A stretch of 64,000 nucleotides of DNA from Acinetobacter rudis (lineage in GTDB: Bacteria > Pseudomonadota > Gammaproteobacteria > Pseudomonadales > Moraxellaceae). Below the pieces are notes generated by a model. The model saw only the letters and a program-made list of their open reading frames with translations, ran no database searches and was not told the DNA's origin. Below are positions 48,957 to 59,068 of this stretch, one piece after another. How positions within the stretch are numbered: the first letter of the stretch is position 1; each line of letters opens with the position of its first letter. The DNA lies in the NCBI RefSeq assembly GCF_031157835.1, contig NZ_JAVIDR010000001.1:186001-250000 (forward strand). Direction: 5' to 3'. Made by a program: the position numbers and the translations under genes.

Positions 48957-49244
48957 TTTTCCACCTCTAGTTATAATAAAAATGAACGTTTAGCCTAACC
49001 GATTTCATGTTAAATAAAAGGATTCTAATCATAAATAAATATAGTTTTACACTTTGACTACACGCCAACATGATCACACTGCAAATCCATTGACATGACT
49101 TACTCAACATCTCTTTTAGCATTTACTTGGCAATTTATTCTTAATAAACAAGCATAAATAGCCATTACCTATTTCGTCGTTGAACAGAATATAATCTTGA
49201 AAAAGATATCTTTAATATTATTTGAACTAATACTTAAATCAGCA

Positions 49245-49272
49245 TGGACTTTGTATACTTTAGTGCGTATAA
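49245..49272 (+). promoter_or_regulatory. Promoter of carAB
   Basis: TGGACT, a 16-base spacer and a perfect TATAAT predict a start near 49279, giving a 116-base leader. The region 48957-49244 holds nothing else I can support. Confidence 0.6.
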
Positions 49273-49287
49273 TGCGCTGTTAAGTTC

Positions 49288-49357
49288 AAGCGAGCAGACA
49301 TAGGGAGGGTAGGTTTAAAACATAACCTTCCTTTTTTTTCGTCTACTCGCTTTTTTA
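49288..49357 (+). promoter_or_regulatory. carAB leader with nested terminator hairpins
   Basis: An inner hairpin (GGTAGGTT with AACCTTCC, one mismatch) is followed by eight T at 49332-49339. Around it, AGCGAGCAGAC (49288-49298) pairs with GTCTACTCGCT (49341-49351) with one mismatch, and that outer stem is itself followed by TTTTTT. Both resemble intrinsic terminators ahead of carA, suggesting attenuation of pyrimidine and arginine precursor synthesis. Confidence 0.65.
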
Positions 49358-49394
49358 CAGCCTAAATTTGTGGTTTTAGTTCAGGAGCTTTGGT

Positions 49395-50549
49395 TTGAGC
49401 ACCCCCGCCATTTTAGCCCTCGCAGATGGAACAATCTTTAAAGGTACATCCATCGGTGTTTCGGGTAGTACGACTGGTGAAGTCGTTTTTAATACAGCCA
49501 TGACTGGCTATCAAGAAATTTTGACTGATCCAAGTTATGCACAACAGCTTGTCACGTTAACCTATCCACATATCGGCAACACGGGTTGCAATGAAGAAGA
49601 TGTTGAGTCAGGTCGAATTCACAAAGTTTGGGCCAATGGCTTAATCATTCGTGATCTACCTTTATTACACAGCAACTTCCGTTCAACTCAATCTCTTTCT
49701 GACTATCTTACTCAGCATCAAGTTGTTGCAATTGCTGATATTGATACACGTAAATTAACACGTATCCTACGTGATAAAGGTGCTCAGAATGCGTGCATTC
49801 TTGCTGGTGATAATATTACTGAACAAGAAGCATTAGAAAAAGCACGTGCATTCGGTGGCCTAAATGGACTAGATCTTGCGAAAGTTTGCTGTGATCCTCA
49901 AGGTTTTGAATGGACTGAAGGCTCTTGGCAGCTTGGGCAAGGCTTTACTCAACCTGAATTAAAATTTCATGTTGTAGCATATGATTACGGTGTCAAAACC
50001 AACATCCTTCGTATGCTTGCAGATCGCGGATGTAAACTTACAGTTGTGCCTGCAGAAACCCCAGCGGCGAAAGTATTAGAACTTAATCCAGATGGTATTT
50101 TCCTTTCAAATGGTCCTGGCGATCCAGCTGCTTGTGACTATGCGATTGAAGCGGTTAAAACTATTGTCGACACCACAGATATTCCAGTATTTGGTATTTG
50201 CCTTGGTCATCAAATCTTAGCATTAGCTTCTGGTGCTAAAACAATCAAAATGAATCATGGTCACCATGGTGCAAACCATCCAGTACAAGATATCGAAGCG
50301 GGTACAGTGATGATTACATCTCAGAACCATGGTTTCGCTGTTGATGCAGATAGTTTACCAAACAACCTAAAAGCAACACATAAGTCATTGTTTGATAACA
50401 CCTTACAAGGTATTCATCGCACTGATAAAGCTGCATTTAGTTTCCAAGGTCACCCTGAAGCAAGCCCAGGCCCTCATGACTGTGCGCCTTTATTTGATCA
50501 TTTCATTGAGCTTATTGAAGCCTCTCAACACAATAAAGGAGCCAAATAA
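49395..50549 (+). CDS. carA: Carbamoyl-phosphate synthase small subunit
   Basis: This 384-aa glutaminase subunit supplies ammonia to CarB for carbamoyl phosphate, the precursor of pyrimidines and arginine. The class I amidotransferase domain has the nucleophile Cys269 in GICLGHQ and the catalytic histidine in [13 protein letters not shown]. Translation starts at TTG with CAGGAG upstream; this start matches the family N-terminus [11 protein letters not shown]. The stop overlaps the carB start by one base (TAATG), so translation is coupled. Confidence 0.97.
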   Translation: MSTPAILALADGTIFKGTSIGVSGSTTGEVVFNTAMTGYQEILTDPSYAQQLVTLTYPHIGNTGCNEEDVESGRIHKVWANGLIIRDLPLLHSNFRSTQSLSDYLTQHQVVAIADIDTRKLTRILRDKGAQNACILAGDNITEQEALEKARAFGGLNGLDLAKVCCDPQGFEWTEGSWQLGQGFTQPELKFHVVAYDYGVKTNILRMLADRGCKLTVVPAETPAAKVLELNPDGIFLSNGPGDPAACDYAIEAVKTIVDTTDIPVFGICLGHQILALASGAKTIKMNHGHHGANHPVQDIEAGTVMITSQNHGFAVDADSLPNNLKATHKSLFDNTLQGIHRTDKAAFSFQGHPEASPGPHDCAPLFDHFIELIEASQHNKGAK

Positions 50550-53500
50550 TGCCTAAACGTACGGATATTAAAAGCATCCTTATTATTGGTGCTGGCCCAA
50601 TTGTGATTGGACAAGCATGTGAGTTTGACTACTCAGGTGCTCAAGCATGTAAAGCGCTTCGCGAAGAAGGTTTTCGTGTAATTTTGGTGAACTCTAACCC
50701 AGCCACCATTATGACCGACCCAACAATGGCTGATGCAACTTATATCGAGCCAATTACTTGGCAAACTGTTGCACAAATCATTGAAAAAGAACGTCCAGAT
50801 GCAATCCTCCCTACAATGGGTGGTCAAACTGCATTGAACTGTGCTTTAGCTTTAGATGAACATGGTATTTTAGAAAAATATAATGTTGAACTAATTGGTG
50901 CATCTAAAGAAGCAATTAACAAAGCAGAAGACCGTAAGCTTTTTGATGAAGCAATGCGTAAAATTGGTCTTGAATGCCCACGTGCCGCTGTTGCAGAAAC
51001 AATGGAAGAAGCATTACAGATCCAAGCAGGCTTTGGCTTCCCTGTTATTATTCGCCCATCATTTACAATGGGTGGTTCAGGTGGTGGTATTGCTTATAAC
51101 CGCGAAGAGTTCCTTGAAATCTGTGAACGTGGTTTTGACTTATCACCTACTCACCAACTACTCATTGATGAATCATTGATTGGTTGGAAAGAATATGAAA
51201 TGGAAGTTGTTCGTGACAAAAACGACAACTGTATCATTGTCTGTTCAATTGAAAACTTTGACCCGATGGGTGTACACACTGGTGACTCAATCACTGTTGC
51301 TCCAGCACAAACCTTAACGGACAAAGAATACCAATTGATGCGTAATGCTTCTTTAGCAGTACTTCGTGAAATTGGTGTGGAAACAGGTGGTTCAAACGTA
51401 CAGTTTGGTATTTGCCCAAATACTGGCCGTATGGTTGTGATTGAGATGAACCCACGTGTATCACGTTCATCTGCACTTGCATCAAAAGCTACAGGTTTCC
51501 CTATTGCTAAAGTTGCAGCAAAACTTGCTGTAGGTTATACCCTTGATGAGTTGAAAAATGATATTACTGGTGGTGTAACACCTGCTTCATTTGAACCATC
51601 AATTGACTATGTTGTTACTAAGATCCCTCGCTTTAACTTTGAGAAATTCCCACAAGCAGAAACTGTCCTCACAACACAGATGAAATCTGTAGGTGAAGTA
51701 ATGGCCATTGGTCGTAACTTCCAAGAGTCAGTACAGAAAGCACTACGTGGTTTAGAAGTTGGTGTATGTGGTTTTGATGAACAACTTGATGCTCATGAAA
51801 CTAAAGCTAAAGAGAAAATTTTAGTTGAACTTAAAGTTCCAGGCCCAGAGCGTATTTGGTATGTTGCAGATGCATTCCGCCATGGTATGAGCCTAGATGA
51901 AGTCTTTGAAGCAACTAAAATTGACCGTTGGTTCTTGATTCAAATTCAAGACATCATCAAAACTGAAGAGCAAATCAAAACTTTAGGTTTTGGTGATCTT
52001 ACTGCTGAAAATATCCGTTCATTTAAACGCAAAGGTTTATCTGACTTACGCATTAGTAACTTGATGGGTATTTCACAAAAACAATTCCGCAAGCATCGTT
52101 GGAATTTAGGTGTTTATCCTGTTTATAAACGCGTAGATACTTGTGCAGCTGAATTTGAGTCAGATACAGCTTATATGTATTCGACTTATGATGACGAATG
52201 TGAATCTAATCCTTCAAGCAAAGATAAGATCATGGTCATTGGCGGCGGTCCAAACCGTATTGGTCAAGGGATCGAGTTTGACTATTGCTGTGTACATGCA
52301 GCTTTAGCAATGCGTGAAGATGGTTACGAAACAATCATGGTTAACTGTAACCCTGAAACTGTTTCTACAGACTATGACACTTCTGATCGTTTGTATTTTG
52401 AACCAATTACGCTTGAAGATGTGCTTGAAATTGTGCGCAATGAAAAGCCAAAAGGCATCATTGTTCAATATGGTGGCCAAACACCATTAAAATTAGCACG
52501 TGCGCTTGAAGAAGCTGGTGCACCAATTATTGGTACATCACCAGACGCTATTGACCGTGCAGAAGACCGTGAACGTTTCCAACAAATGATTCAACGTCTT
52601 AACCTACGTCAGCCAAACAACAGTATTGTGAAATCGGCTGATGAAGGTATACGTGAAGCAGAAAAAGTTGGCTTCCCTCTCGTTGTTCGCCCATCTTATG
52701 TATTAGGTGGTCGTGCAATGGAAATCGTGTATAACGAAGAAGAGCTAAAGCGTTACCTACGTGATGCGGTACAAGCTTCTAATGAAGCCCCTGTACTTCT
52801 TGACCGATTCTTAGATGACGCAATTGAAGTTGACGTTGACTGTGTTTCAGACGGTAAAGACGTTGTCATTGGCGGTATCATGCAACACATTGAACAAGCT
52901 GGTATTCACTCAGGTGACTCTGCATGTTCAATTCCACCATATTCATTGTCTGATGACATCCAAAATGAAATGCGTCGTCAAACTGTTGCGATGGCAAAAG
53001 AACTTGGTGTTGTTGGCTTAATGAACGTACAGTTTGCAGTGAAAGGCAATGATGTTTACATTCTTGAAGTAAACCCACGTGCATCACGTACTGTACCATT
53101 TGTTTCTAAATGTATTGGTGAGTCTTTGGCCAAAGTTGCAGCACGTTGTATGGCTGGACAATCTCTAGCTTCTCAAGGCTTTACAAAAGAAATCATTCCA
53201 GCACACTACTCTGTTAAAGAAGCAGTCTTCCCTTTCAACAAGTTCCCTGGTGTAGACCCTATCCTTGGACCTGAAATGAAATCTACAGGTGAAGTCATGG
53301 GTGTTGGTAAATCATTTGGCGAGGCTTTCTACAAAGCTGTACTCGGTTCAAATGATCGACTTCCTGGTAAACCGACAGAAGGTGAAGTGAAACATGCCTT
53401 TATCTCAGTACGTGACTCTGACAAACAACGTGTTGTTGGTGTAGCATCGCAACTTGTTGATTTAGGCTTTAAAGTTATCGCTACTGGCGGTACATATGAT

Positions 53501-53782
53501 GTTATTCAAGCTGCTGGTATTGCTTGTGAGCGTGTAAACAAAGTTACAGAAGGCCGTCCAAATATTGTGGACCGCTTGAAAAATGGCGAAATTCACCTCA
53601 TTATCAATACAACTGAAGGTAAACAAGCGCAACAGGATTCATGCTATATCCGCCGCTCAGCATTACAAGCCAAAGTGTATTACACGACTACGCTTAATGG
53701 TGCAGAAGCAGTTTGCCAAGCACTTGCAATTCAATTGCCAATGGATGTATATCGTTTGCAAGACTTACAAGTTGTAGGTTAA
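50549..53782 (+). CDS. carB: Carbamoyl-phosphate synthase large subunit
   Basis: This 1077-aa enzyme makes carbamoyl phosphate from bicarbonate, ammonia and two ATP. It contains two homologous ATP-grasp halves: the first with [16 protein letters not shown] near residue 170, the second with [16 protein letters not shown] near residue 715. Each half also repeats a GxGPIxIGQ-type N-terminal motif. A C-terminal MGS-like domain (about residues 940-1070) binds allosteric ligands. The length is standard, and the gene is coupled to carA by a one-base overlap. Confidence 0.98.
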   Translation: MPKRTDIKSILIIGAGPIVIGQACEFDYSGAQACKALREEGFRVILVNSNPATIMTDPTMADATYIEPITWQTVAQIIEKERPDAILPTMGGQTALNCALALDEHGILEKYNVELIGASKEAINKAEDRKLFDEAMRKIGLECPRAAVAETMEEALQIQAGFGFPVIIRPSFTMGGSGGGIAYNREEFLEICERGFDLSPTHQLLIDESLIGWKEYEMEVVRDKNDNCIIVCSIENFDPMGVHTGDSITVAPAQTLTDKEYQLMRNASLAVLREIGVETGGSNVQFGICPNTGRMVVIEMNPRVSRSSALASKATGFPIAKVAAKLAVGYTLDELKNDITGGVTPASFEPSIDYVVTKIPRFNFEKFPQAETVLTTQMKSVGEVMAIGRNFQESVQKALRGLEVGVCGFDEQLDAHETKAKEKILVELKVPGPERIWYVADAFRHGMSLDEVFEATKIDRWFLIQIQDIIKTEEQIKTLGFGDLTAENIRSFKRKGLSDLRISNLMGISQKQFRKHRWNLGVYPVYKRVDTCAAEFESDTAYMYSTYDDECESNPSSKDKIMVIGGGPNRIGQGIEFDYCCVHAALAMREDGYETIMVNCNPETVSTDYDTSDRLYFEPITLEDVLEIVRNEKPKGIIVQYGGQTPLKLARALEEAGAPIIGTSPDAIDRAEDRERFQQMIQRLNLRQPNNSIVKSADEGIREAEKVGFPLVVRPSYVLGGRAMEIVYNEEELKRYLRDAVQASNEAPVLLDRFLDDAIEVDVDCVSDGKDVVIGGIMQHIEQAGIHSGDSACSIPPYSLSDDIQNEMRRQTVAMAKELGVVGLMNVQFAVKGNDVYILEVNPRASRTVPFVSKCIGESLAKVAARCMAGQSLASQGFTKEIIPAHYSVKEAVFPFNKFPGVDPILGPEMKSTGEVMGVGKSFGEAFYKAVLGSNDRLPGKPTEGEVKHAFISVRDSDKQRVVGVASQLVDLGFKVIATGGTYDVIQAAGIACERVNKVTEGRPNIVDRLKNGEIHLIINTTEGKQAQQDSCYIRRSALQAKVYYTTTLNGAEAVCQALAIQLPMDVYRLQDLQVVG

Positions 53783-53796
53783 TTCTCTACCGATCA

Positions 53797-53830
53797 ATCC
53801 CGCCACTTGATCGGTGGCGGGATTTTTTAT
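53797..53830 (+). terminator. Terminator after carB
   Basis: AATCCCGCCAC pairs with GTGGCGGGATT followed by TTTT. An alternative pairing CCGATCAA with TTGATCGG (53790-53814) overlaps the left arm. Confidence 0.85.
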
Positions 53831-53869
53831 TTTTGAGTTATCAATTTTTCTTACTAACAGAGGGACAAC

Positions 53870-54346
53870 ATGCAACGTTATCCTATGACTCCCGAAGGCA
53901 AAGAAGCCCTAGAGAAAGAGTTACATCAATTAAAATCAGTAGACCGTCCACGTATTACCGCTGCAATCGCAGAGGCGCGTGAACATGGAGACCTCAAGGA
54001 AAATGCTGAGTATCATGCTGCTCGTGAACAGCAAGGCTTCTGTGAGGGACGCATTCAAGATATTGAAGGCAAATTAGGTGCAGCACAAGTTATCGATATT
54101 AAAGAACTTGAGCACAATGGTCGTGTTGTTTTTGGTGTAACAGTAACGATTGAAAACTTAGACACTGAAGAAAGAAAAACATATAAAATCGTTGGTGATG
54201 ATGAGGCTGATTTTAAAATTAATAAAATTTCAGTCAATTCACCAATTGCTCGCGGTCTATTGGGTAAGCATGAAGGTGATGATGCTAAAATCGTAACCCC
54301 TCAAGGTGAAGTTGAATACGAAGTCGTTTCTGTAGAATATATTTAA
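53870..54346 (+). CDS. greA: Transcription elongation factor GreA
   Basis: This 158-aa factor stimulates cleavage of backtracked transcripts by RNA polymerase. The coiled coil carries the acidic tip [20 protein letters not shown] near residue 40, and the FKBP-like C-terminal domain ends with [14 protein letters not shown]. It follows carB, a common neighbourhood in gammaproteobacteria, but is separated from it by a terminator. AGAGGGA lies before the ATG. Confidence 0.97.
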   Translation: MQRYPMTPEGKEALEKELHQLKSVDRPRITAAIAEAREHGDLKENAEYHAAREQQGFCEGRIQDIEGKLGAAQVIDIKELEHNGRVVFGVTVTIENLDTEERKTYKIVGDDEADFKINKISVNSPIARGLLGKHEGDDAKIVTPQGEVEYEVVSVEYI

Positions 54347-54371
54347 TCGGTTCCAATATACTTTTTTAAAT

Positions 54372-54397
54372 AAGCCAGCCCGTTTGCTGGCTTTTTA
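54372..54397 (+). terminator. Terminator of greA
   Basis: AAGCCAGC pairs with GCTGGCTT around 6 bases, followed by TTTAT. The remaining bases to 54647 are A+T-rich with no gene seen. Confidence 0.85.
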
Positions 54398-54647
54398 TAT
54401 TTTAAACATGTCCCGTCCTGAAATAAATTAATCTTCGCTTTTCGCATATCTATTTTTTTATTCATACAAATCAATCTCAATCATACAATTATTACCAACA
54501 GTAATTTATTATCCATAGGAATTTAATAGGTTTTATATTAGACAAATACCAGTTATGATCTAGATAGATGGTCAGATTCAATCATCATCAAAAAGCATAC
54601 CAACGGTTTATTTTTACGACTTGCAACAACAATAAGGAGAGACCCTA

Positions 54648-55088
54648 ATGACTTACCAAAATATTCTCGTTCCTGTAGACGGCTCAGAAACAGCAATGAC
54701 TGTGGTAAAACATGCAGCAGAATTAGCGAAAAAGTTTAACAGTAAAGTGACTGTTGTTCAGGTCATGACTTTAGATCCATATATTGCTTCAGAATATTTT
54801 GCTTATGGTCAATCAAATCAACTGATTGAACGTGCCCGTAACTTTATTAAGGAAAATATTGAAAAAGCACAACAGGCTTTTGCTGCAGAAGGCATTGAAG
54901 TTGAAACTCTTTTACTAGAAGGTGAAAATATTCATCAAACTATTTCAAAAGCAGTAGCTGATAATAATATTGATCTTGTTGTATTAAGTTCTCATGGTCG
55001 TACAGGAATCAAAAAACTTTTCTTAGGTAGTGTTGCTCAAAGCCTCATTACTGAATTAAATATTCCTGTGTTAGTTGTTAAAAACTAA
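54648..55088 (+). CDS. Universal stress protein UspA family
   Basis: This 146-aa single-domain protein has the nucleotide-binding end SSHGRTGIKKLFLGSVAQSLI, the G-2x-G-9x-G(S/T) motif of ATP-binding Usp proteins, and starts YQNILVPVDGSETA. It probably forms a dimer and helps survival in stationary phase or oxidative stress. AAGGAGAG precedes the ATG. It is a single gene ended by a palindrome. Confidence 0.92.
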   Translation: MTYQNILVPVDGSETAMTVVKHAAELAKKFNSKVTVVQVMTLDPYIASEYFAYGQSNQLIERARNFIKENIEKAQQAFAAEGIEVETLLLEGENIHQTISKAVADNNIDLVVLSSHGRTGIKKLFLGSVAQSLITELNIPVLVVKN

Positions 55089-55119
55089 TCCGACTATATC
55101 TGCAAACGGCATTACAAAT

Positions 55120-55148
55120 AATTAAGCCCTATACTATAGGGCTTAATT
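55120..55148. terminator. Perfect palindrome between uspA and atl
   Basis: AATTAAGCCCTATA and TATAGGGCTTAATT are perfect arms around one base, between convergent genes. It is a bidirectional terminator candidate. Confidence 0.65.
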
Positions 55149-55198
55149 ATATTTAAGATTTATATTTGCAAGCTAACTTTCATAGTGTATCAGTGTGA

Positions 55199-55519
55199 TT
55201 AGGGCTGCCATAGAAAAGTTTTCATATTCACTCTTCCATTCACCACAGTTACACCCTCTTGCATTAGTTTTAAGCACTGAATATTCTCACCTTGGGTATT
55301 ACATTTTTCCACACGAATCACCCCCTGACTATTCAGCACTCTATACCAAGGCAACTCGCTTTTAGCGTCTAGTCTAGACAAAACTCGACCAACTAAACGT
55401 GCATGTTTTGGCAACCCGGCAAGTTTAGCAATTTGCCCATAACTTGCCACCTTACCTTTAGGTACTAACTGTACTACTGCAAGAATTAAACATGCCAATT
55501 CATCGCCTTCTGTGCTCAT
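55199..55519 (-). CDS. Alkyltransferase-like protein (ATL, YbaZ type)
   Basis: This 106-aa protein is the DNA-binding domain of O6-methylguanine methyltransferase without a reactive cysteine. The expected PCHRV is replaced by PWYRV near residue 58, the substitution seen in ATL proteins. KVASYGQIAKLAGLP and ARLVGRVL form the helix-turn-helix and arginine finger. ATLs bind alkylated guanine and hand the lesion to nucleotide excision repair rather than repairing it. It lies 34 bases downstream of the antiporter gene. Confidence 0.9.
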   Translation of the reverse strand: MSTEGDELACLILAVVQLVPKGKVASYGQIAKLAGLPKHARLVGRVLSRLDAKSELPWYRVLNSQGVIRVEKCNTQGENIQCLKLMQEGVTVVNGRVNMKTFLWQP

Positions 55520-55553
55520 ATTTAATTAACGTCAATCTTTTCAAGCTACACAA

Positions 55554-57053
55554 CTAAAAATTACCTGGTTGTTCTAGACGTTTTAACTCCTCTGCTTTAT
55601 CAGGGCGGTGTAAAGTTGCTACACCATCTTCTGTTTTTTCATCCACAAAAGACTCTGGTTTATAAATCGTAATTGTTTCATTACCATGCTTATCTTCACC
55701 GACAATGTATTTATAGCCCTTACGATTAAGCTTATTACACATTCTCTGATACCAGCCTTTAAAACCGCTCTGGTTTTCATTTGGATTGTAATAGAAAGCA
55801 TTCATTACGGCAGGCAAACCTAAACCACAAACCACCCCAGAAAGCAAAACGCTAATAAACGTATAACCAATTAAAATACTGCTGTACTGACGTAATTCTG
55901 GAATATTTGCAACCGCCAAAATTAAGGCAAGTGAAATACCACCACGCACACCTCCCCAAGATAAAATAACTAAACTACCGTTATAACTTTTTTGTCTAAA
56001 ACTTGGGAAAAAAGCAAACGATAAAAAGTTTGCAGCAAAACGTGATAAATGTAATAAAACAAATGCAACAATACCACCAAAGATTAGGCTCGAATTTAAA
56101 TCTAAAATGAATATTTCAAGACCAATTAAAGTGAACAGGAAGGAATTAATAATCCCCTCAACCGTGTGCCAAAAATGATTGACCTCCCTTACTTCACGCT
56201 CAGCAATAATTTCTCCCCACTTATTACCTACAATCAATCCCCCAATTACACAAGCAATCGGAGCAGAAGCATGAGCAAATAAAGCAACCAAATAGGAACC
56301 ACATGCGAGTAATGCAGTCGTCAAAATAAGCGACTCCATTTCATGTTTACCCTTCAGTAATCTTAAAATACCCAAACCAAAAGCCCAACCAATTACCACT
56401 GCCACAACAATCTCATATAGCAGTGTTTGTAAGGTCGCAAGTAAACTAAAATGTTCACCTTCAAGCACATTCAGCAACGTCATAAAAATAGCAATACACA
56501 TCGCATCATTAAATAATGATTCACCCTCAAGCTTAATCATTAAATGATGTGGTGCACGTACAGAGCTTAGTACGCCTTTGATGCCAATAGGATCCGTCGC
56601 AACCAAAGCAGAACCCAATAGAAAAAGAACTAAAATTGGAACAGGTTCACCAATCAAATATTGAAAGGCATATAAAAGACCACCGTAAAAGACTGCACAC
56701 AAAACAAGTGCTATAGTTGCCAATATACCAATGGGCTTCCAAAAAGTTCTTAAGTCAGAAACTTTAAACTTAAGTGCTGAAGACGTTAAAATAAAGCAAA
56801 TAACACCGTTCACCAAAAAATCATAAAAATCAATTTTACGTACAGCGTCTTCAATACTATGAATATTAATGGAAATAAATTGATTACCGTTAAGTAGGCT
56901 TGCCCCCCACTGCAACAAAAAGACTAAAATTGCAGAAACAATGGGTACACCAATTGCTTGAGGGAAACCTAAAATACGTTTATTAAATATAGTGGTCACG
57001 ATAGATAACGCAAAAATTACCGTAAAAAACTGTAGTAGAAAATAATTACCCAT
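55554..57053 (-). CDS. CPA1-family Na+/H+ antiporter
   Basis: This 499-aa inner-membrane protein has about twelve hydrophobic helices up to residue 420 and a soluble C-terminal tail of 80 residues. The signature region LVATDPIGIKGVLSS near residue 150 and LEGESLFNDAMCIAIF near residue 175 carry the ion-binding acidic residues of CPA1 exchangers. GGVRGGISLALIL is a late conserved helix. It should swap cytosolic sodium or potassium for protons in pH and salt control. The ATL gene may be cotranscribed behind it. Confidence 0.92.
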   Translation of the reverse strand: MGNYFLLQFFTVIFALSIVTTIFNKRILGFPQAIGVPIVSAILVFLLQWGASLLNGNQFISINIHSIEDAVRKIDFYDFLVNGVICFILTSSALKFKVSDLRTFWKPIGILATIALVLCAVFYGGLLYAFQYLIGEPVPILVLFLLGSALVATDPIGIKGVLSSVRAPHHLMIKLEGESLFNDAMCIAIFMTLLNVLEGEHFSLLATLQTLLYEIVVAVVIGWAFGLGILRLLKGKHEMESLILTTALLACGSYLVALFAHASAPIACVIGGLIVGNKWGEIIAEREVREVNHFWHTVEGIINSFLFTLIGLEIFILDLNSSLIFGGIVAFVLLHLSRFAANFLSFAFFPSFRQKSYNGSLVILSWGGVRGGISLALILAVANIPELRQYSSILIGYTFISVLLSGVVCGLGLPAVMNAFYYNPNENQSGFKGWYQRMCNKLNRKGYKYIVGEDKHGNETITIYKPESFVDEKTEDGVATLHRPDKAEELKRLEQPGNF

Positions 57054-57328
57054 GTGACTCCTATCCGCTATTTTTTATTCAAAATCTGCTTATCAACACA
57101 TGTTGATGGACGTTACATTGTAGCTTGATAAAACCTGCAAAAAAATAAAAGTGTTCTTATCATTATTTTTTTTGACAAAATTTCAACCAAATCTTTAAAT
57201 AATCTCTTCAATAGAGAAATTCAATTACATGTTCCATTTTTATATATTGCAAAACATCTCTATGCTCATGAATCTGCATATTTCACTTATTTTTTTACTT
57301 TAGTTTTTAAATGAATTGATTTTTCTTA

Positions 57329-57358
57329 CTGACATAAAAAAAAATATTCCCGTACAAT
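57329..57358 (+). promoter_or_regulatory. Promoter of trpS
   Basis: CTGACA, an 18-base spacer and TACAAT predict a start near 57365, giving a leader of about 60 bases. The rest of 57054-57422 is A+T-rich with no gene. Confidence 0.65.
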
Positions 57359-57422
57359 GTAGCGATTCAACAAAGCACAAGTATTAATCAATGTGCATCA
57401 CACAGAAAGATTGGAATAGTTA

Positions 57423-58436
57423 ATGAGTAATCTAGATTCACGTCCTATTATTTTGACTGGAGACCGTCCTACAGGACAGTTACACTTAGGCCACTTCGTA
57501 GGTTCACTTCGTTCACGTGTTGGTCTACAAGACTCTCATCATCAACACTTACTATTAGCTGATGCACAAGCATTTACTGATAATGCTGACAACTTTGAGA
57601 AAGTACGTCGTAACATCTTAGAAGTTGCAACAGATTATTTAGCAGTAGGTATTGATCCAACTAAGACAACTATTTGTGTGCAATCTAGTTTACCTGCACT
57701 CAATGAGCTCACCATGCTTTACCTCAACTTCGTTAGTGTGGCACGTCTAGAACGCAATCCAACAATCAAAGCTGAAATTCAATTACGTGGTTTTGAACGT
57801 GACATTCCTGCCGGTTTCTTATGTTATCCAATTGCTCAAGCGGCAGATATTACTGCATTTAAAGCAACTGTCATCCCTGTTGGTGAAGATCAAATTCCAA
57901 TGATTGAGCAAACCAATGAAGTTGTACGTCGTGTTAACCGTCAAATTGGTCATGACTTACTTCCTGAGTGCAAAGCTTTACTTTCAAATATGAGCCGTTT
58001 ACCTGGTTTTGATGGCAAAGCAAAAATGTCAAAATCTTTAGGCAATACTATTGTTCTTGATGCGACAGATAAAGACATTAAAAAAGCAGTAAACGCGATG
58101 TATACTGACCCGAATCATCTTCGTATTGAAGATCCTGGTCAGGTTGAAGGTAATATCGTATTTACTTATCTAGATGCATTTGATCCAAATAAAGAAGAAG
58201 TAGAAGAACTAAAAGCACATTATCGCCGTGGTGGTCTTGGTGATGGTACAGTTAAAAAACGCCTTGAAACAGTACTTAAAGAGCTTATTGGACCTATTCG
58301 TGAGCGCCGTATGGAACTTGCAAAAGACCCAGATTACATCATGGATATTTTACGTACGGGCACAAATACCTGTCGTGATATTACCCAACAAACTTTGGAT
58401 GAAGTAAAAGCAGGTTTAGGTGTTTTCCATTTTTAA
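57423..58436 (+). CDS. trpS: Tryptophanyl-tRNA synthetase
   Basis: This 337-aa class I synthetase charges tRNA-Trp. GDRPTGQLHLGHFVGS near the N-terminus contains the HIGH-type motif as HLGH, and the second ATP motif is KMSKSLGN near residue 202. The length matches the family. It is probably monocistronic; a structured RNA with its own terminator follows. Confidence 0.97.
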   Translation: MSNLDSRPIILTGDRPTGQLHLGHFVGSLRSRVGLQDSHHQHLLLADAQAFTDNADNFEKVRRNILEVATDYLAVGIDPTKTTICVQSSLPALNELTMLYLNFVSVARLERNPTIKAEIQLRGFERDIPAGFLCYPIAQAADITAFKATVIPVGEDQIPMIEQTNEVVRRVNRQIGHDLLPECKALLSNMSRLPGFDGKAKMSKSLGNTIVLDATDKDIKKAVNAMYTDPNHLRIEDPGQVEGNIVFTYLDAFDPNKEEVEELKAHYRRGGLGDGTVKKRLETVLKELIGPIRERRMELAKDPDYIMDILRTGTNTCRDITQQTLDEVKAGLGVFHF

Positions 58437-58499
58437 TTAGATTTTTATATTAAATATCAATCTAGTTATTTATATCAGCCATATAAAGAAACGATGCTC

Positions 58500-58695
58500 T
58501 TTTGCGAAAACCTCATATAAATTAACGTGATATTACACTTAATTACGTGAATACCAATGAGTGAATCGCTAAAGTTAACTATTATTCTTACATGGCATGG
58601 ATTCATACGACTCCATATCCTCCAACTTAACCGAAGCTGTGAAAGCAGATTCGTTGTTCTACGCAATGATCACCCCAATCATTGCGTATTTTTTT
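58500..58695 (+). ncRNA. Candidate small RNA downstream of trpS (Aar-like)
   Basis: The segment ends in an intrinsic terminator: ACGCAATGAT pairs with ATCATTGCGT around a 7-base loop and is followed by seven T (58661-58695). Just before it, CGAAGCTG and CAGATTCG form a second hairpin with one mismatch (58632-58653). TGGA and TCCA arms lie near 58599-58615. The position behind trpS is where I recall the Acinetobacter baylyi sRNA Aar, linked to amino-acid metabolism, being described. The 5' end is not fixed; trpS readthrough is the alternative source. Confidence 0.55.
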
Positions 58696-59068
58696 ATCCA
58701 AATTTTAAGGTTGATATCATTTAACCTATTTCGTTATTACTAATACAAAAAGATATCCAAAATTAAACGCCATATGCATTGCTGCTCCTTATTTTACTGA
58801 ACAGCATTCTTGAGCATACACAGAAGCCCTATTTCAACTCATCGCAAACATGGTACAAAGCCTTATTCATTACAAGGCATAAAATAAAAAAGAGTCATAA
58901 ATTTAAAAACGAAAGCATTTTATTCATATTTATAGCAGCAATGACGAAGCCCTGCTTCGTCTAGATTTATTCGGTTTTAAAGTTCTATTTTATAATTTGA
59001 GCGATAAAACATAATAATAATTTTAATTTCTAATGATGAAGAATAGTAAAAATATAAAGGAGATAAAT
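58696..59068. other. A+T-rich intergenic region before aldehyde dehydrogenase
   Basis: No gene is supported. A strong short hairpin (GACGAAGC with GCTTCGTC, 58943-58961) lies about 110 bases before the next start, without a T-run. A good AAAGGAGAT Shine-Dalgarno is at 59056-59064. Confidence 0.55.

Noticed and set aside
58475-58666. Leftward 63-codon frame behind trpS
   Set aside because: It is antisense to the hairpins and terminator of the sRNA candidate and has no ribosome binding site.
58779-58964. Rightward 61-codon frame before the aldehyde dehydrogenase
   Set aside because: Low-complexity, lysine-rich, no Shine-Dalgarno, ends in a hairpin.
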